DNA of 64,000 nucleotides from Polychytrium aggregatum. Taxonomy: Eukaryota; Chytridiomycota; Chytridiomycetes; Polychytriales. Shown here in pieces: positions 40,892-52,748 of this stretch. The notes below the pieces were generated by a model. It was not told the DNA's origin, searched no databases, and saw only the letters and a list, made by a program, of their open reading frames with translations. The position numbers and the translations under genes are program-made. The stretch covers positions 148,071-212,070 of the forward strand of contig NW_026516285.1 in the NCBI RefSeq assembly GCF_025602895.1, given 5' to 3'. Numbering within the stretch: the first letter of the stretch is position 1; each line of letters opens with the position of its first letter.

Positions 40892-41574
40892 TGTCGAAGC
40901 ACAGTCTCAGGTACTGCATGCAGCGACGAGGTGCGGCAGGCACGGGCCCAGACACAGATGCGGATGTGAAGATCAGTCGTCGGCGAAGCTGCACAGAGCG
41001 TCCGCGCCCGATGCAGGCCGCAGCAAGAGCCTGCTTACTGTCCAGGGAGCTCACCTGGCGATCTGGAGCGCCGATCGATGGACACGAGGGGCTGCTCTGG
41101 CCGGTGTGGACCTTTGGGCACGTCAAAGCCGGGAGCGCTGGCGCAGTGTGGCTTAGACACTATAGTGCAACGCGTCTTGTCCTTGACTTTTCTCGCGCTT
41201 GCGAGGATCGACATCCTGCCACATGCATTCAATATATTTCTTCAAGCTCACTGTACATTTACGCAGAATTGGTGTGGCTACAACCTCACATTTTTTTTAT
41301 CGCCATCGGATGGTTTTTGGGGGAGGAATGCTGCCCCAAAGTGGGTCCTATTATTATGGCCGCCCCCAAATTGAGAACCCGGGCGGTATACAATTTCCTT
41401 TTTAGGAAGGCGACCCATCCTCCCCGGTTTTCTTTTGGCTTGGCCTCCAGGCCGCCGTTTTGCTCTCTCAGCATCCCCAAGCCTTCCCCCGGTCGCCTCC
41501 AGTTGCTTCTCAACCACTCTGCTATTGAACCACAGCGCTCATATTGGGTATTTTACAACTGCTTGTCCTGAATC
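40892..41574. other. Region between ISWI and DDE transposase relic
   Basis: Holds the ISWI promoter and, to the right, the leader of the transposase relic. A pyrimidine/purine-rich stretch with poly-T (41289-41297) and TTGGGGGAGG occurs near 41.3 kb and could mark the transposon's left end, but I could not find its inverted partner near 43.26 kb. Confidence 0.4.
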
Positions 41575-43247
41575 ATGGGCCGAACGAAGAATAAAGCCAA
41601 GGTCAGGAAGGCCATCGAGGAGCACCAAGCGAATGCTGCCAAACGTCGCAAGCTTGCAGAAGCCGCAGCGGCCCTCGTTTCAGCCGACCCCCCAGAGCCA
41701 AAGGGGCCGGGCGATAGCCCTTGCGATGCTATCGACTGCCCAGCCACCGATAGTGAAGTTGTTGGCACCGATCTATTGGAGATCGAAGGCGAAAGCACAA
41801 GTGGCTCGGAACCACCGCCCTCTGTCCCCGCAGTTTCTTGGGCGATCAAGTGGACGGCAGGGACGAAGCACCCAAAAAAGTCAGCCTATACCGGTCTCTC
41901 GTACCAAACAGGGGCCGCAAACTGAACCTGGCCCGGAAAGCCCTCCAGGTCCACGAATCGCCGTTGATCGACAGCTATATGTACCGCCCAGCCGACAATC
42001 AACCAGAAACCGAGACGGCACTGGATGAGGCCCCAACCGCTCAGAGCGATGATGATGATGACGACGAAGCGCTGTTTACCCAAGAACATATGAACGCCGC
42101 CATTTCCTCTCTTCAAGCCATCCTCAAGCCCAAAATCACAAGCGAGAGAGACGGAGACCTCTCAGCCCACGACGTAAAGCGACACAGATGTATCCTGAGT
42201 TATCTCCAAGCCAAGAGTGAAGGACAAATCAACAGCGACGCTTCCCTCTGTAAGGACTTGGAAGGAGCCTTATGGTCAGCACCTTCCTCTGCGAGTGTCA
42301 TGGGCTGTTGAAGCACCCTGACTTGGGAGATTCAACAACGATAATTTATCCTGGAAGAGGAAATTGGTGGAGAAGCAATGATATGGCAACGCAGCTGGAG
42401 AGCAAGGCCATCCCTATATTTGAAAAGCTCCATCCTGGGTGTGTGGCATTATTTCAGTTTGACAACGCCTCAAATCACAAGTCATTTGCACCCGACGCGC
42501 TTCGGGCCTCAAATATGTCCAAGAAACCAGGCAAAGCGAATCCGAAACTACGGAAGACGACTTATGGCCCCTTTGACACTCCTCAGGAGATGCAGTTTAC
42601 CAAAGATGATGAAGAAAATGGATTCGAGGTAGGAATCACTTGTGATGATAGAATGACATGCTCGAGCTAACACTCTGTACCAACTGATTTTGCAGTTCCT
42701 AGGCGTGAAGGCCAAAGCTGGACAGCAGAAAGGACTCGAATTGATACTCAGAGAGCGCCATCTTTGGCCTCCAGCAGGTCTTGTGAGGAAATGCAGCGCA
42801 GCCTCCGAGGCTGCAATCAAAAGTATCGACGCAACAGGCATAGCATGTTGCGCCGTCCATCTCTTGGATGCACAGCCAGATTTCCGAGCGCAGACACCGA
42901 TTCTTCAAGGCATAATCGAGAGACACGGGCACAAACTCATCTACCTCCCGAAATTTCATCCGGAACTCAACTTTATTGAAAGATTTTGGGGTGCATTGAA
43001 ACAGAGGACTCGTGCTCGATGCGACTACACCTTCCAGGGACTACAACACACGGTCCAAGAAGCCCTCTATGAGATCCCGCTGGTGACCATCAGGAAATAC
43101 GCCAGAGTATCATGGGAGTACATGAAGCTTTATCGCCATAATATTCCGATTGACATCATCGAGTCGACCAGGAAGATTTACAAGTCTCACCAGAGTGGCA
43201 ATGCCTCGGTGGCAGGGGACGGGCTGGGAAGGGAGGCGATTGAATAA
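41575..43247 (+). pseudogene. DDE-superfamily transposase (fungal mariner-like), internally deleted
   Basis: Begins MGRTKNKAKVRKAIEEHQAN. A frame change near 41920 is followed by GRKLNLARKALQ and an acidic stretch to about 42280. A block is then missing, including the first catalytic Asp (usually in a FHDEST-like motif). It resumes STFLCECHGLLKHPDLGD, IPIFEKLHPGCVALFQFDNA (second Asp) and MSKKPGKANPKLRK. A good intron (42629-42695) joins NGFE to FLGVKAKAGQQKGLE. The tail has HGHKLIYLPKFHPELNFIER-FWGALK (third acidic residue) and stops at 43247. The pattern is that of a DDE transposase widespread in fungi. It is unlike the HTH transposase at 24 kb. Confidence 0.85.
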
Positions 43248-43847
43248 ACCAGGAGGTCTAAATCGGCTCGAATTGGTTCGAATTTATGACTCATCGTGAT
43301 GCATCATGACTCACTGGTGGCTGAAGGAAAATTGAGTGATATTTGGGTTGGTCAAGGACAAGCTGCATTGCACCATATAAATTTTTTCCGGCCCCTCGCG
43401 GCTGCTCATCTCGAATATGAATACACGCTGTAGACCAAGATGCAGCAAAAGTTGGAATCCGGCCATGGTCGGTTGACGGCATTTGGTATCGCCTTGAGCC
43501 GATTGACAGTGGTGGTGGGCGATTGGTGTGGAGGAATGACCAATTGTATCATTGTTGGAAGCTCCACTCCGATTGCGGACAAGAACCACCACCATCTGAA
43601 TCTCTCTGGTTGGAAACCTAGTCAAGCGTGGCTGTGTGTCAGCGAGATGACATGATCGTTTGGCTATCAGGCAAGACTCACCTTGACAAGATGTCTTCCC
43701 ACGACTGATTGAGCGAGCGATGCGTTTCTGGATCCGAATCAAGGACGCCACTGCGCAGTATCTCTGCCAGCCCAAAATGCGCTGGTTTTGAGGAGATTCT
43801 TTCTTCCCCAAGGGCAGAACCAGCCATCGCTGCTATTTTCTCGCCAG

Positions 43848-45980
43848 ATGGCTCCCAAGAGAAAGACACCCCCCGACCCCGACCCAGGATCACCCAATGA
43901 CTCTCATGTGGCCAAGAAACCCGTCATCAAATCGTGTCGTGCCTGTGGCCTGACCAACCATGTCAGACCCTTCACCAAGAAGTGCACAGCCAGAGTCGAC
44001 AGCAGCCCTGCCTCTGGCTCTGCCTCGGTCGCTGAAATGGTCAGCCAAGCACCCCTTCCAGACGAGCCCAGTGACGACACTGCCTTCCCAGCCCTCGTGG
44101 TCGAGATTCCCGCACCCAAGGTCCCTGTATGTGCCACGTGCAAGCAAGAGGGTCATGCCAGAAGCAACACCCCAAAGTGCCGTTTCTATAAGCCACTCTG
44201 GAGCTCTACCTTGCCTGACTGTGGCCCAAACGAGCAAGTCAAGGCCGACTACTCCACCGTCAAGTGCACTCTGGACGCCATCATCAAGAACGATGCCTTG
44301 CACGACAAGATCGAGGAGACTGTCCGGGCCATGACTCATGTGCAGTACGAAGCATCTCGTCTCCTGGAGCTGCATCTCAGGCGATGCTTGGACGAGGGCA
44401 TCACCCTCCCCACCGTGTCGTCGAGTGAACCCGCGTTTGTTCGAAAGTGTTTCAATATGGTACAGACAGGAACAGTGGGTGCCAGGACAAACACCCCGGA
44501 AGATGACAGGCACCTCCTCGACACATATGAGATGTATCGACGTGCATGGGGAAAGTCGTGTATCCTGCCTCCAGTGTCCCTCCCAAAGGGCACTGGCTCG
44601 CAGGTTCTCGCATTGGCTGTCAAGACCTATGCAGTCAACTGCGAGACCCACGTTCTCGATCGGTATTGGTTCCTTCTACACCGATACTGCAATCTGGTCC
44701 TGGTTGCTCCCAAGGGTGTGAAACGGCACACACACGTCGATGAGTGCATGAAGCTGATGGAGAATCCCCGATCCAAGACACTCCTCGGTGATCTGAGAAA
44801 ATCCTTCGCCCACCATGCCGACCAGTTGTATGAGTTTCGGTACGAAAGCCACCAGGACCTGTACAAAGTCGTACCAATTCTGGCCAGTGAGGTCTCTCGC
44901 CTGACCCACCTGAAGGAGGCCCTCTTCATGGTGGTCTTTCAGAAGATGATCATTCCCAGGCTCGCGAGGGTGACCGATGATCTGAAAGGAGAGCGTGGAC
45001 GACTGAACGAGGAAATGTGTCAACCCATCCACCACATCGGGGCTGACAGACTCAAAGATCTCCAGACCCAGCACGAGGAGGTGTGCAAGCAGATCGCTGT
45101 CAACACGAAGCGGATCAAGCGCCTCACCGATCGACTTGCCCAGACCAAGAAGCGCCTCAACATCCCTCGAGCACAGTGCACTTTGGTCCCTCTCTGCGAT
45201 GCCCGAGCCAAGTACATCAAGCTCGACACCAGAGCATTGTGGGAAATCCTTGGATACCAGACTGGCACTGGTCTCAAGTGGGACGACCTGAAGACCAAGG
45301 TCAACGACACCACAAAGCAAGAGACCTTCTGGCAGACCAACTTCAAGCTGGATCCGAGACTCTTTGGTGCCAGGAAGGAGGGGAAGCAGCTCTTTGGCTG
45401 CGAGATCAGCACCGATGGGGTCGGGTGCTCGATCACCACGCTCAGATACAAGATCCTGAAGAAGGATCCTGATGCCAAGCCAAAAACCGAGCACAAGACA
45501 CCCAAGCTCACCCCCGAGCAGAAGATCCAGACCAGAGTCGGTCCCATTGACGACTCTCGGACCACATGGATCGGGATCGACCCTGGAGTGGGATCGATCT
45601 TCACCGCTGTCATTCGGGCACCCGGTCAACCATCCATCCAGGAGCAAGATGGTGTCAAGGTGACCAAGGCACAGCGTGCCAACGAGAAGATCGTGTCGTT
45701 CTCCAACAAGGAGTACCAGCATCGATGTGGCACCACCCAAGCGACCAGGTGGATCCAGAGCACCCACAAGATCCTTGGTCTGCAGAAATGGATGAGCACC
45801 ACACCAAGTCCCAAGATCCCTGGGTTGGCTTCCTTCCTGCAATACATTCGCCATGTGTTCGATGGAGACATGCTGGACAAACAGCTGTACTTCAGCCTGA
45901 CTCGGCAACGGCGAGTCAAGCGACTCGAGAAGGTCGTGTATCTTGATATCGATACACCATGGAGCTGTCCAGAGGGTTGA
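43848..45980 (+). CDS. Fanzor (TnpB-like RNA-guided nuclease family), 710 aa, lacking C-terminal catalytic part
   Basis: Starts MAPKRKTPPDPDPGS (ATG 43848). Two zinc-knuckle-like motifs follow, CRACGLTNHVRPFTKKC (residue 30 on) and CATCKQEGHARSNTPKC (residue 95 on). A long helical recognition region includes a coiled coil (KQIAVNTKRIKRLTDRLAQT). Then LFGARKEGKQLFGCEISTDG leads to RuvC-I, TWIGIDPGVGSIFTAV, with catalytic Asp at about residue 578, and FSNKEYQHRCGTTQATRWIQ. Compared with the 33-kb copy, about 300 bp are missing after RRVKRLE. This removes the RuvC-II region and first zinc-finger pair, and the frame ends VVYLDIDTPWSCPEG-stop. Working Fanzors are guided to DNA by a 3'-encoded RNA. 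This product should bind but probably not cut. A 5'-leader intron is possible (cag before ATG). Confidence 0.92.
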   Translation: MAPKRKTPPDPDPGSPNDSHVAKKPVIKSCRACGLTNHVRPFTKKCTARVDSSPASGSASVAEMVSQAPLPDEPSDDTAFPALVVEIPAPKVPVCATCKQEGHARSNTPKCRFYKPLWSSTLPDCGPNEQVKADYSTVKCTLDAIIKNDALHDKIEETVRAMTHVQYEASRLLELHLRRCLDEGITLPTVSSSEPAFVRKCFNMVQTGTVGARTNTPEDDRHLLDTYEMYRRAWGKSCILPPVSLPKGTGSQVLALAVKTYAVNCETHVLDRYWFLLHRYCNLVLVAPKGVKRHTHVDECMKLMENPRSKTLLGDLRKSFAHHADQLYEFRYESHQDLYKVVPILASEVSRLTHLKEALFMVVFQKMIIPRLARVTDDLKGERGRLNEEMCQPIHHIGADRLKDLQTQHEEVCKQIAVNTKRIKRLTDRLAQTKKRLNIPRAQCTLVPLCDARAKYIKLDTRALWEILGYQTGTGLKWDDLKTKVNDTTKQETFWQTNFKLDPRLFGARKEGKQLFGCEISTDGVGCSITTLRYKILKKDPDAKPKTEHKTPKLTPEQKIQTRVGPIDDSRTTWIGIDPGVGSIFTAVIRAPGQPSIQEQDGVKVTKAQRANEKIVSFSNKEYQHRCGTTQATRWIQSTHKILGLQKWMSTTPSPKIPGLASFLQYIRHVFDGDMLDKQLYFSLTRQRRVKRLEKVVYLDIDTPWSCPEG

Positions 45981-46110
45981 GCGGATGCACCACATTCACA
46001 TCGAGGGGATGCACCACACTCCCACACCGACACATCAATATCAGTCGATCGTCGCCACAGGGGATTGACCAGATGTATTCAACTCTGTGCTTCCAGAACC
46101 CACAAGCAGT
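45938..46110 (+). pseudogene. Broken C-terminal remains of the 43-kb Fanzor
   Basis: After the deletion junction the DNA still matches the 33-kb copy in pieces: YLDID (for YLDIEK) and WSC (for RSCASC), an interrupted stretch with a repeated GGATGCACCACA motif, then QSIVATGD, a TGA in place of the CGA codon, PDVFNSVLPEPTSSG. The RuvC-III motif (DRDINAARN) itself is not readable. These codons are no longer in one frame. Confidence 0.75.
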
Positions 46111-46149
46111 GGTTGATGTGGAGAGCATTCAGGTGCGCCACTGTCCGGT

Positions 46150-46312
46150 TTCGAATGGGCTGCAATCCTGCCCGAGGACACAGCGGCTGGCTCGGTACTT
46201 TGAGCTGTCCGAGTGGAGAAGGGCGCGAATGTTGAGGATCCAGACGATGGCCGTTGGTCTCAACAAAATCTCTGATGTCTCGATTTGCGAGTGCTTCAGT
46301 ATCGCTGGATAG
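46150..46312 (+). pseudogene. Additional Fanzor fragment (region between RuvC-II and zinc finger)
   Basis: Reads GLQSCPRTQRLARYFELSEW followed by RRARMLRIQ, aligning with KGYASSPRRQRFARYFEQFE-HHRRRPN of the 23.5-kb copy. At DNA level CGGTACTTTGAG is shared exactly. The downstream frame no longer resembles Fanzor and stops at 46310-46312. It belongs to the 23-kb subfamily, not that of the copy just upstream, so it represents a separate insertion. Confidence 0.7.
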
Positions 46313-47940
46313 CGTTGTGCTGTACCTGGGGGACGCTGATGTGCTCCTTCTCAAGCGACTTGGATGCGCCGTGCGGGTGCAGCCGCTCCCGGTCAGGTCC
46401 TGCGCCCGGAGTTACTGCAAAGCTCTCCTTGCGCGACGCCGTCCAGTCCTCGGCATGCCCAAAGGCAGTCTTGGAGGGCGAAAGCGCCACGGAGGCCAGG
46501 GTGTAGTAGTACTGGTGGCAGAGTGGGCTGAAGGGCGAGAGCGGGCTCAGCCCGCCTCGTAGGACTGACGACGCTCTGTCGGTAGCCTCGGCCAAGTCAA
46601 TGGAGAGATGCGGCGGCTGGGGTTTGGAGTTGATGATCCGGGCCGAGAGCGGCAGGGCAGCGCGAGAAACGCCCGCAATGGGCGTCAGGACAGAGTTGGA
46701 GGACGGCGGAGCGGGCGGCTCGAGCTTGAGTGTGCCCGGCGATTTCCAGAAGACGCCGACGAGCACCTTGCGGATGAATGTAAACGAGCACGCCCTCCAG
46801 TCCAGCGGCTCAACCAGAGCATCGCGATCGAGGAGCGCTGGATCCCGGTGGGAACGAGAGAGTGAGTGCGGCAAGCCCGACATGGCCAATTTCGCGACGG
46901 GGGATGATGCGCGGTGACATACCCTGCAGCAGGTTGTATCGGCGCAGCGTGCTTGCAAAGAGGGTGGATTGCCATATGAGGAGTTTTTCGATTTCGTCGA
47001 GAGAAGCACCTGCGACCACAGAGCCGTGCCGATGGGACAGAGAGAGATGTGGGCTTCAGGCCGGTGGCTGGTATGGCTCGCACGCATATCGAGAGGCATT
47101 TGGGTTGGCATGCATCCATCTGTTGCAACGAAGAGTCATGGCCAGTCCACAGGCCTGGGGCAGACCACAGCCCGGACGACACAGCTCGCCGATACACCGA
47201 ACGAGTCGCAGACCCTCGGCCCATGACCCCTCCGTCAGTCTACGACACCAACCGTCTTCGCCGTCGTGCACCGGCGACACCAACTGATAGTCCGTGCCCG
47301 ACTCGGTCTCCAAGACGATGCGCTGTGGAGCTTCGCCGGTCCGCGAGCACTTGCCGGCCGCCATGGCTTCAGAGAGGATCCATCTGCCGAAACGGTACAG
47401 CAGCAGTATCACATGTTATCGGCTCGTGAGGCGAGAAGCTGTGCAGGTCCCGAGACCAACATACTTGAGCTTTGTTTCGGCACACTTGTCGCATAGATTG
47501 AGGATCTAGGGTGGGAACGATTGCCCATGCATCACCGGCGTTGATGAGTCTTTTGTCGCGAAGAAGGCACGATGCAGAGCGATACAGAGCGATGCAGCCT
47601 CTTGCAGCGCAGGCGACTCCTCTCCGGCGACCTACCATGATTTCCACGACTGCTCGCGAGCACATGCCAAGATGCGATGCAACGAGACCGGGTGCGGCAG
47701 AACGAGCACGCCATGAGACAGGCCGAAAGTGAGTAAAGGATGCAGGCCAACATCGACACAGACGACATTTGGCAGGAGCGTGGGATTCCAAAACCCACCG
47801 CCGATGTTGAGCGAATGCGCCTTGTCCTTTGGCATTCCCACAAAGTCGGAGATGGAGAGTTTGGCCAGAGGAATGCCACGCACTTGCGGCGAGAGAGTCT
47901 TGGACTTCATGGCGAGGATGTGTTCGATCGACGCTGTGGG
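46296..47940 (-). CDS. Hypothetical multi-exon protein
   Basis: I do not recognise the family. Coding segments on the minus strand, in order, are MKSKTLSPQVRGIPLAKLSI-SDFVGMPKDKAHSLNIGGGF (ATG at 47910), LNLCDKCAETKLK with a CxxC pair, WILSEAMAAGKCSRTGEAPQ and VLETESGTDYQLVSPVHDGE (about 47240-47390). These are followed by VAGASLDEIEKLLIWQSTLF-ASTLRRYNLLQG (about 46920-47020) and a last exon starting DPALLDRDALVEPLDWRACS and ending HNAIQRY at 46296. A cacag acceptor with a pyrimidine tract lies just before the first listed exon, so an initial exon upstream is likely. Its last codons overlap the Fanzor fragment at 46.15-46.31 kb. Exon limits are approximate. Confidence 0.55.
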
Positions 47941-48020
47941 CAGAGGATCGAGACGAAAGGGTGAGTTGGGGGGCAGGTTCGAGGGAAGGAAAGGGCGGGA
48001 TGCACCGCGGATCAGGGCAG

Positions 48021-48186
48021 GATAGTGGTGTTGATAGTGGTGTCGATAGTGGTGTTGGTTTGTTGATAACGACTGTTGATAACGACTGTTGATAACGACT
48101 GTTGATATCGATTGTTGGTGTCGATTGTTGGTGTCGATTGTTGATGTCGATTGTTGGTGTCGATTGTTGGTGTCGATTGTTGACGA
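48021..48186. repeat. Minisatellite tract of 12- and 13-bp units
   Basis: First about three units GATAGTGGTGTT/C (48021-48056), then about ten 13-bp units that grade from TTGATAACGACTG to TTGGTGTCGATTG (48061-48186). It lies upstream of the hypothetical gene's known exons. Open frames across it translate to artificial Asn/Thr/Gln repeats. Confidence 0.92.
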
Positions 48187-48389
48187 CGCACTCCATACCG
48201 CTGCTCGGCAGTCGGAATGCCGTCGACAGCGATACGAGTTCGACGCCCATGGTCGACCATCGATCCCATCGCATCCCTGATCGACCATCGATCCGTCGCG
48301 TAACGACATGCCCGTTGCTCGATGATCCTTCGCGCAGCGATCGACTCTATCGCCCCCCCCATCGGTCGGCGTCGGCCCGTCGCTCTCCC

Positions 48390-48460
48390 GTTGCTCTCCC
48401 GTTGCTCCCGTCGTTCTCCCGTCGTTCTCCCGTCGTTCTCCCGTCGTTCTCCCGGCTGCC
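48390..48460. repeat. Tandem 11-bp units
   Basis: About five near-perfect copies of CGTTCTCCCGT (48409-48459), preceded by two CGTTGCTCCCGT-type variants. They lie about 200 bp upstream of the malate dehydrogenase start. Confidence 0.9.
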
Positions 48461-48566
48461 GGCCTCGTCCCGGAACGCACCGCCCTGGCCCACCCTCGGC
48501 CGCTCCGTCCGCGGTGGCTGCGCAAGCCTGATGCGCGGCGCTGTCAATCTGACGCACGCCCCGCGG

Positions 48567-48573
48567 TATAAAA
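48567..48573 (+). promoter_or_regulatory. TATA box of the malate dehydrogenase gene
   Basis: TATAAAA lies 81-87 bp before the start codon at 48654, in an otherwise GC-rich region, followed by a CT-rich stretch (CCCCCAACATCCCGTCTCC) typical of fungal transcription starts. Confidence 0.6.
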
Positions 48574-48653
48574 CCCGGCTCGCCAGCCCGCACCTCTTCC
48601 CCGCGCATCCTTCGCCCCCAACATCCCGTCTCCTTCTTTCAAACACTCGCAAA

Positions 48654-50626
<1,973 letters not shown>

Positions 50627-51023
50627 GCGGCGTGACCGACTCCGATGGAGCGACTGGCCCGCCTGTCCATCCCTATTCTTTTTCCGATCACCAATTTGCT
50701 TGCCGGGGCCCACTCGGCAGAATCTCAACGACTATTGTATATTGATCGCTTTCATCCAGAGAATAATATATACTTTCAATTTTGTATCTGGGGCTTCTGG
50801 CTGAGCCAGGTGTGCGCTGTCCATGTTACATGCATTGCGACGGTCCCGTCCAGCAGCAGCAGCAGCAGCAGCAGCCGAGCAAAAAAGCAAGGCAGGGCGG
50901 CCGAAAGTTCCAGGGCAAGCCAAATGCGCGCGGCCGATCGCTGTCCTGGACTCGGCTGTCTTGCTTTCCATCGGATCAGACCCTGACGACCCACAACCAA
51001 CCCGCTGCCTCGCGCTTGCTGAC

Positions 51024-52748
51024 GATGGAGAAGAAGCAGCTGTCTGCCCCAGTCAATACAGCCATTGCGGGCGAGCCTGCTGCTACTACCGCCGCCGCTG
51101 CTACCGATGCTGTTGCTGAAGCTGCTGTTGGAGAAACCCGCCGTCTCGCGGCTCAGGAAGACTCGGATGCTGTGCGCGAGGCCTATCTGGCGCTCCTCCA
51201 TGCCGTCTATCTCGGATCGAACGTCATATCCAAATACATCCAAGAGCAACCCCTCGCTCGCAAGGATATTGCCCTCAGGCTCGCTGGCACGGGAGAAGCG
51301 CATACAGCGGCGACGCTGCGTGCTTTGCCTGGCCCACAACCAGGCGATCAGAAGGATGCCAAGGCTTTGGGGCTGTCGCAGAAGGACACTGCCGGAACAG
51401 CGGACTTGGGCCGACCAACGATGGCTCGTGACAATGTGAGTTGGCTCTGGAATGGGAGGACAGAAGTCGAATCGGTTGCGGCGACGGCGCTGTTGCTAGT
51501 AATGCTTGCTGCCAACCGCTGTGGTGGGTTTGCCCGTGGCTTATCGACACCTGGGCCAATCGCCTGCGTTTGTATCGACAGAGCTCTCAGCCCACAAAAG
51601 AGCTGGTCTACTCCATCTATCCGATCTGGTGGGGCCATGAGGAGCATCAACCTTCGCACAAGTCTCGACGGCGGCTCCATGGATACCGCAAGAGCACCGG
51701 CACAACCACCAGCGCAGGGCAGGCCGCTGACGACCTCAGCGACGAAACACCATGTCAAGATAAAGCCGTCCCGTTCCAGATCCTTACAGACCCCAGCGTC
51801 CGCAGCAGCAGCCGGGATCGTCAAGCTCCTGCACAGCCTGTGGTGGTTGTCTCGGGCTTTTCATGTCAGTGAGCAGAACTCGGAGAGCACTCGAAACTAT
51901 CGATGGGGCCGTCGCCAGATCGTCGTTGTGCGAACCTCTTTTCTCTGACGACGGGGGGGGGCCGCTTCTCTTGCCTTTGTCTCCAGCAGGTCCAAAGCGC
52001 ATGATCGACGAGTGCACCCAAACCTACGCATCGGCTGGGATCGAAGCGGAAGCGAGTCCGTCGCTGCGCGGGTCAGGCGCTCAACCACCAGCAGTAGGAC
52101 TACTGAAGCCGGGATCTGGGCTACTGAAGTCGGGATCTGGGCTACTGAAGTCAGGATCTGAACCGTTGGAGTCGACGTCTCGCCGCCGCTCTGTGGACGG
52201 CGCTTCAGACACGGGCGATGCAAAAGAACCATCGGCGCCGGGCCAGGATAGGGCCACCAGCTCGGCTTGGACATCGACATGGATTTCCCATGAAGACAGG
52301 GCTGGTCCCTCACAAGCATCGGTTGCTGATACCCGTGTGCAGCCCAAGCAGCGAGGAAGGTCTGGCCGTAAGCGTGTGGAGCGAGCCGGACAGCAAGCAT
52401 CCAGCCGAGCCCGACTCGATCATGGTATGTTGTTACTCGCTCTGCTGTTCTTGTTGCTTTGGAGACGGGCGCGACTCGCTACTTGAATCCCTGACTGTCT
52501 GGATCCGAGATTGATGCTCCTCGGGGCTGGCGTCACTCGACACTGATGCTGCCCGCACCTGCTCTTACAAGTGCCTCCCTCAAGCGAGGCTGTGCAATCA
52601 ACGGCCGGCCGGGCTCGGTTGAAGGAGCTACTGGATGTCTCGGTGTTGGCCGATCTGGGAGCGATCGAAATGACGATGAACAAGCGCATCATTGACATTG
52701 CGACCGAGTTTCTCGAGTCGGAAGTAATTGGCATGCTGGAGGTGTGAG
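51024..52748 (+). CDS. Hypothetical multi-exon protein with 7-residue repeats
   Basis: Not recognised. The likely start is MEKKQLSAPVNTAIAGEPAA (51024), followed by VREAYLALLHAVYLGSNVIS (helical). Other coding-like blocks are NTWANRLRLYRQSSQPTKEL-VYSIYPIWWGHEE (about 51545-51640), a stretch with three LLKSGSG repeats (52100-52162), and RLKELLDVSVLADLGAIEMT-MNKRIIDIATEFLESEVIGM (about 52615-52742). They lie in different frames, so introns join them, but I cannot fix the junctions. A further block, SMPAKIAAKASAGSTELLSI, lies at about 53150-53210 and may belong to the same gene. The 3' end is therefore uncertain (to about 53650). Confidence 0.5.
52100..52162 (+). repeat. Three 21-bp units encoding LLKSGSG
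   Basis: Units at 52100, 52121 and 52142 of the form CTACTGAAGTCGGGATCTGG plus G, differing by one or two bases. The 21-bp period keeps frame, which supports this stretch being translated. Confidence 0.9.

Larger units (their letters stand above)
43381..46145 (+). mobile_element. Fanzor element, longest copy, about 2.8 kb
   Basis: The left boundary is where similarity to the 32.7-kb element begins (AATTTTTTCCGGCCCCTCGC). The right boundary is approximate: Fanzor-tail codons continue to about 46110, and a degenerate end CACTGTCCGGTTTC near 46138 resembles the TGTCCCGTTTC right ends of the other copies. It carries a 5' leader of about 460 bp, a 710-aa Fanzor frame and broken remains of the Fanzor C-terminus. 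It lies directly downstream of the DDE transposase relic and upstream of another Fanzor fragment. Confidence 0.82.

Noticed and set aside
43262-43300. GGTTCGAAT motif resembling a tRNA T-loop
   Set aside because: No acceptor, D or anticodon stem can be placed around it.
43848-45980. Bacterial TnpB insertion or contamination
   Set aside because: The protein has the long N-terminal region and zinc knuckles of eukaryotic Fanzors, and the flanks carry intron-containing fungal genes.
44676-45995. Open frame of 439 codons antisense to the 43-kb Fanzor
   Set aside because: Same codon-bias shadow. The sense strand carries clear zinc-knuckle and RuvC motifs.
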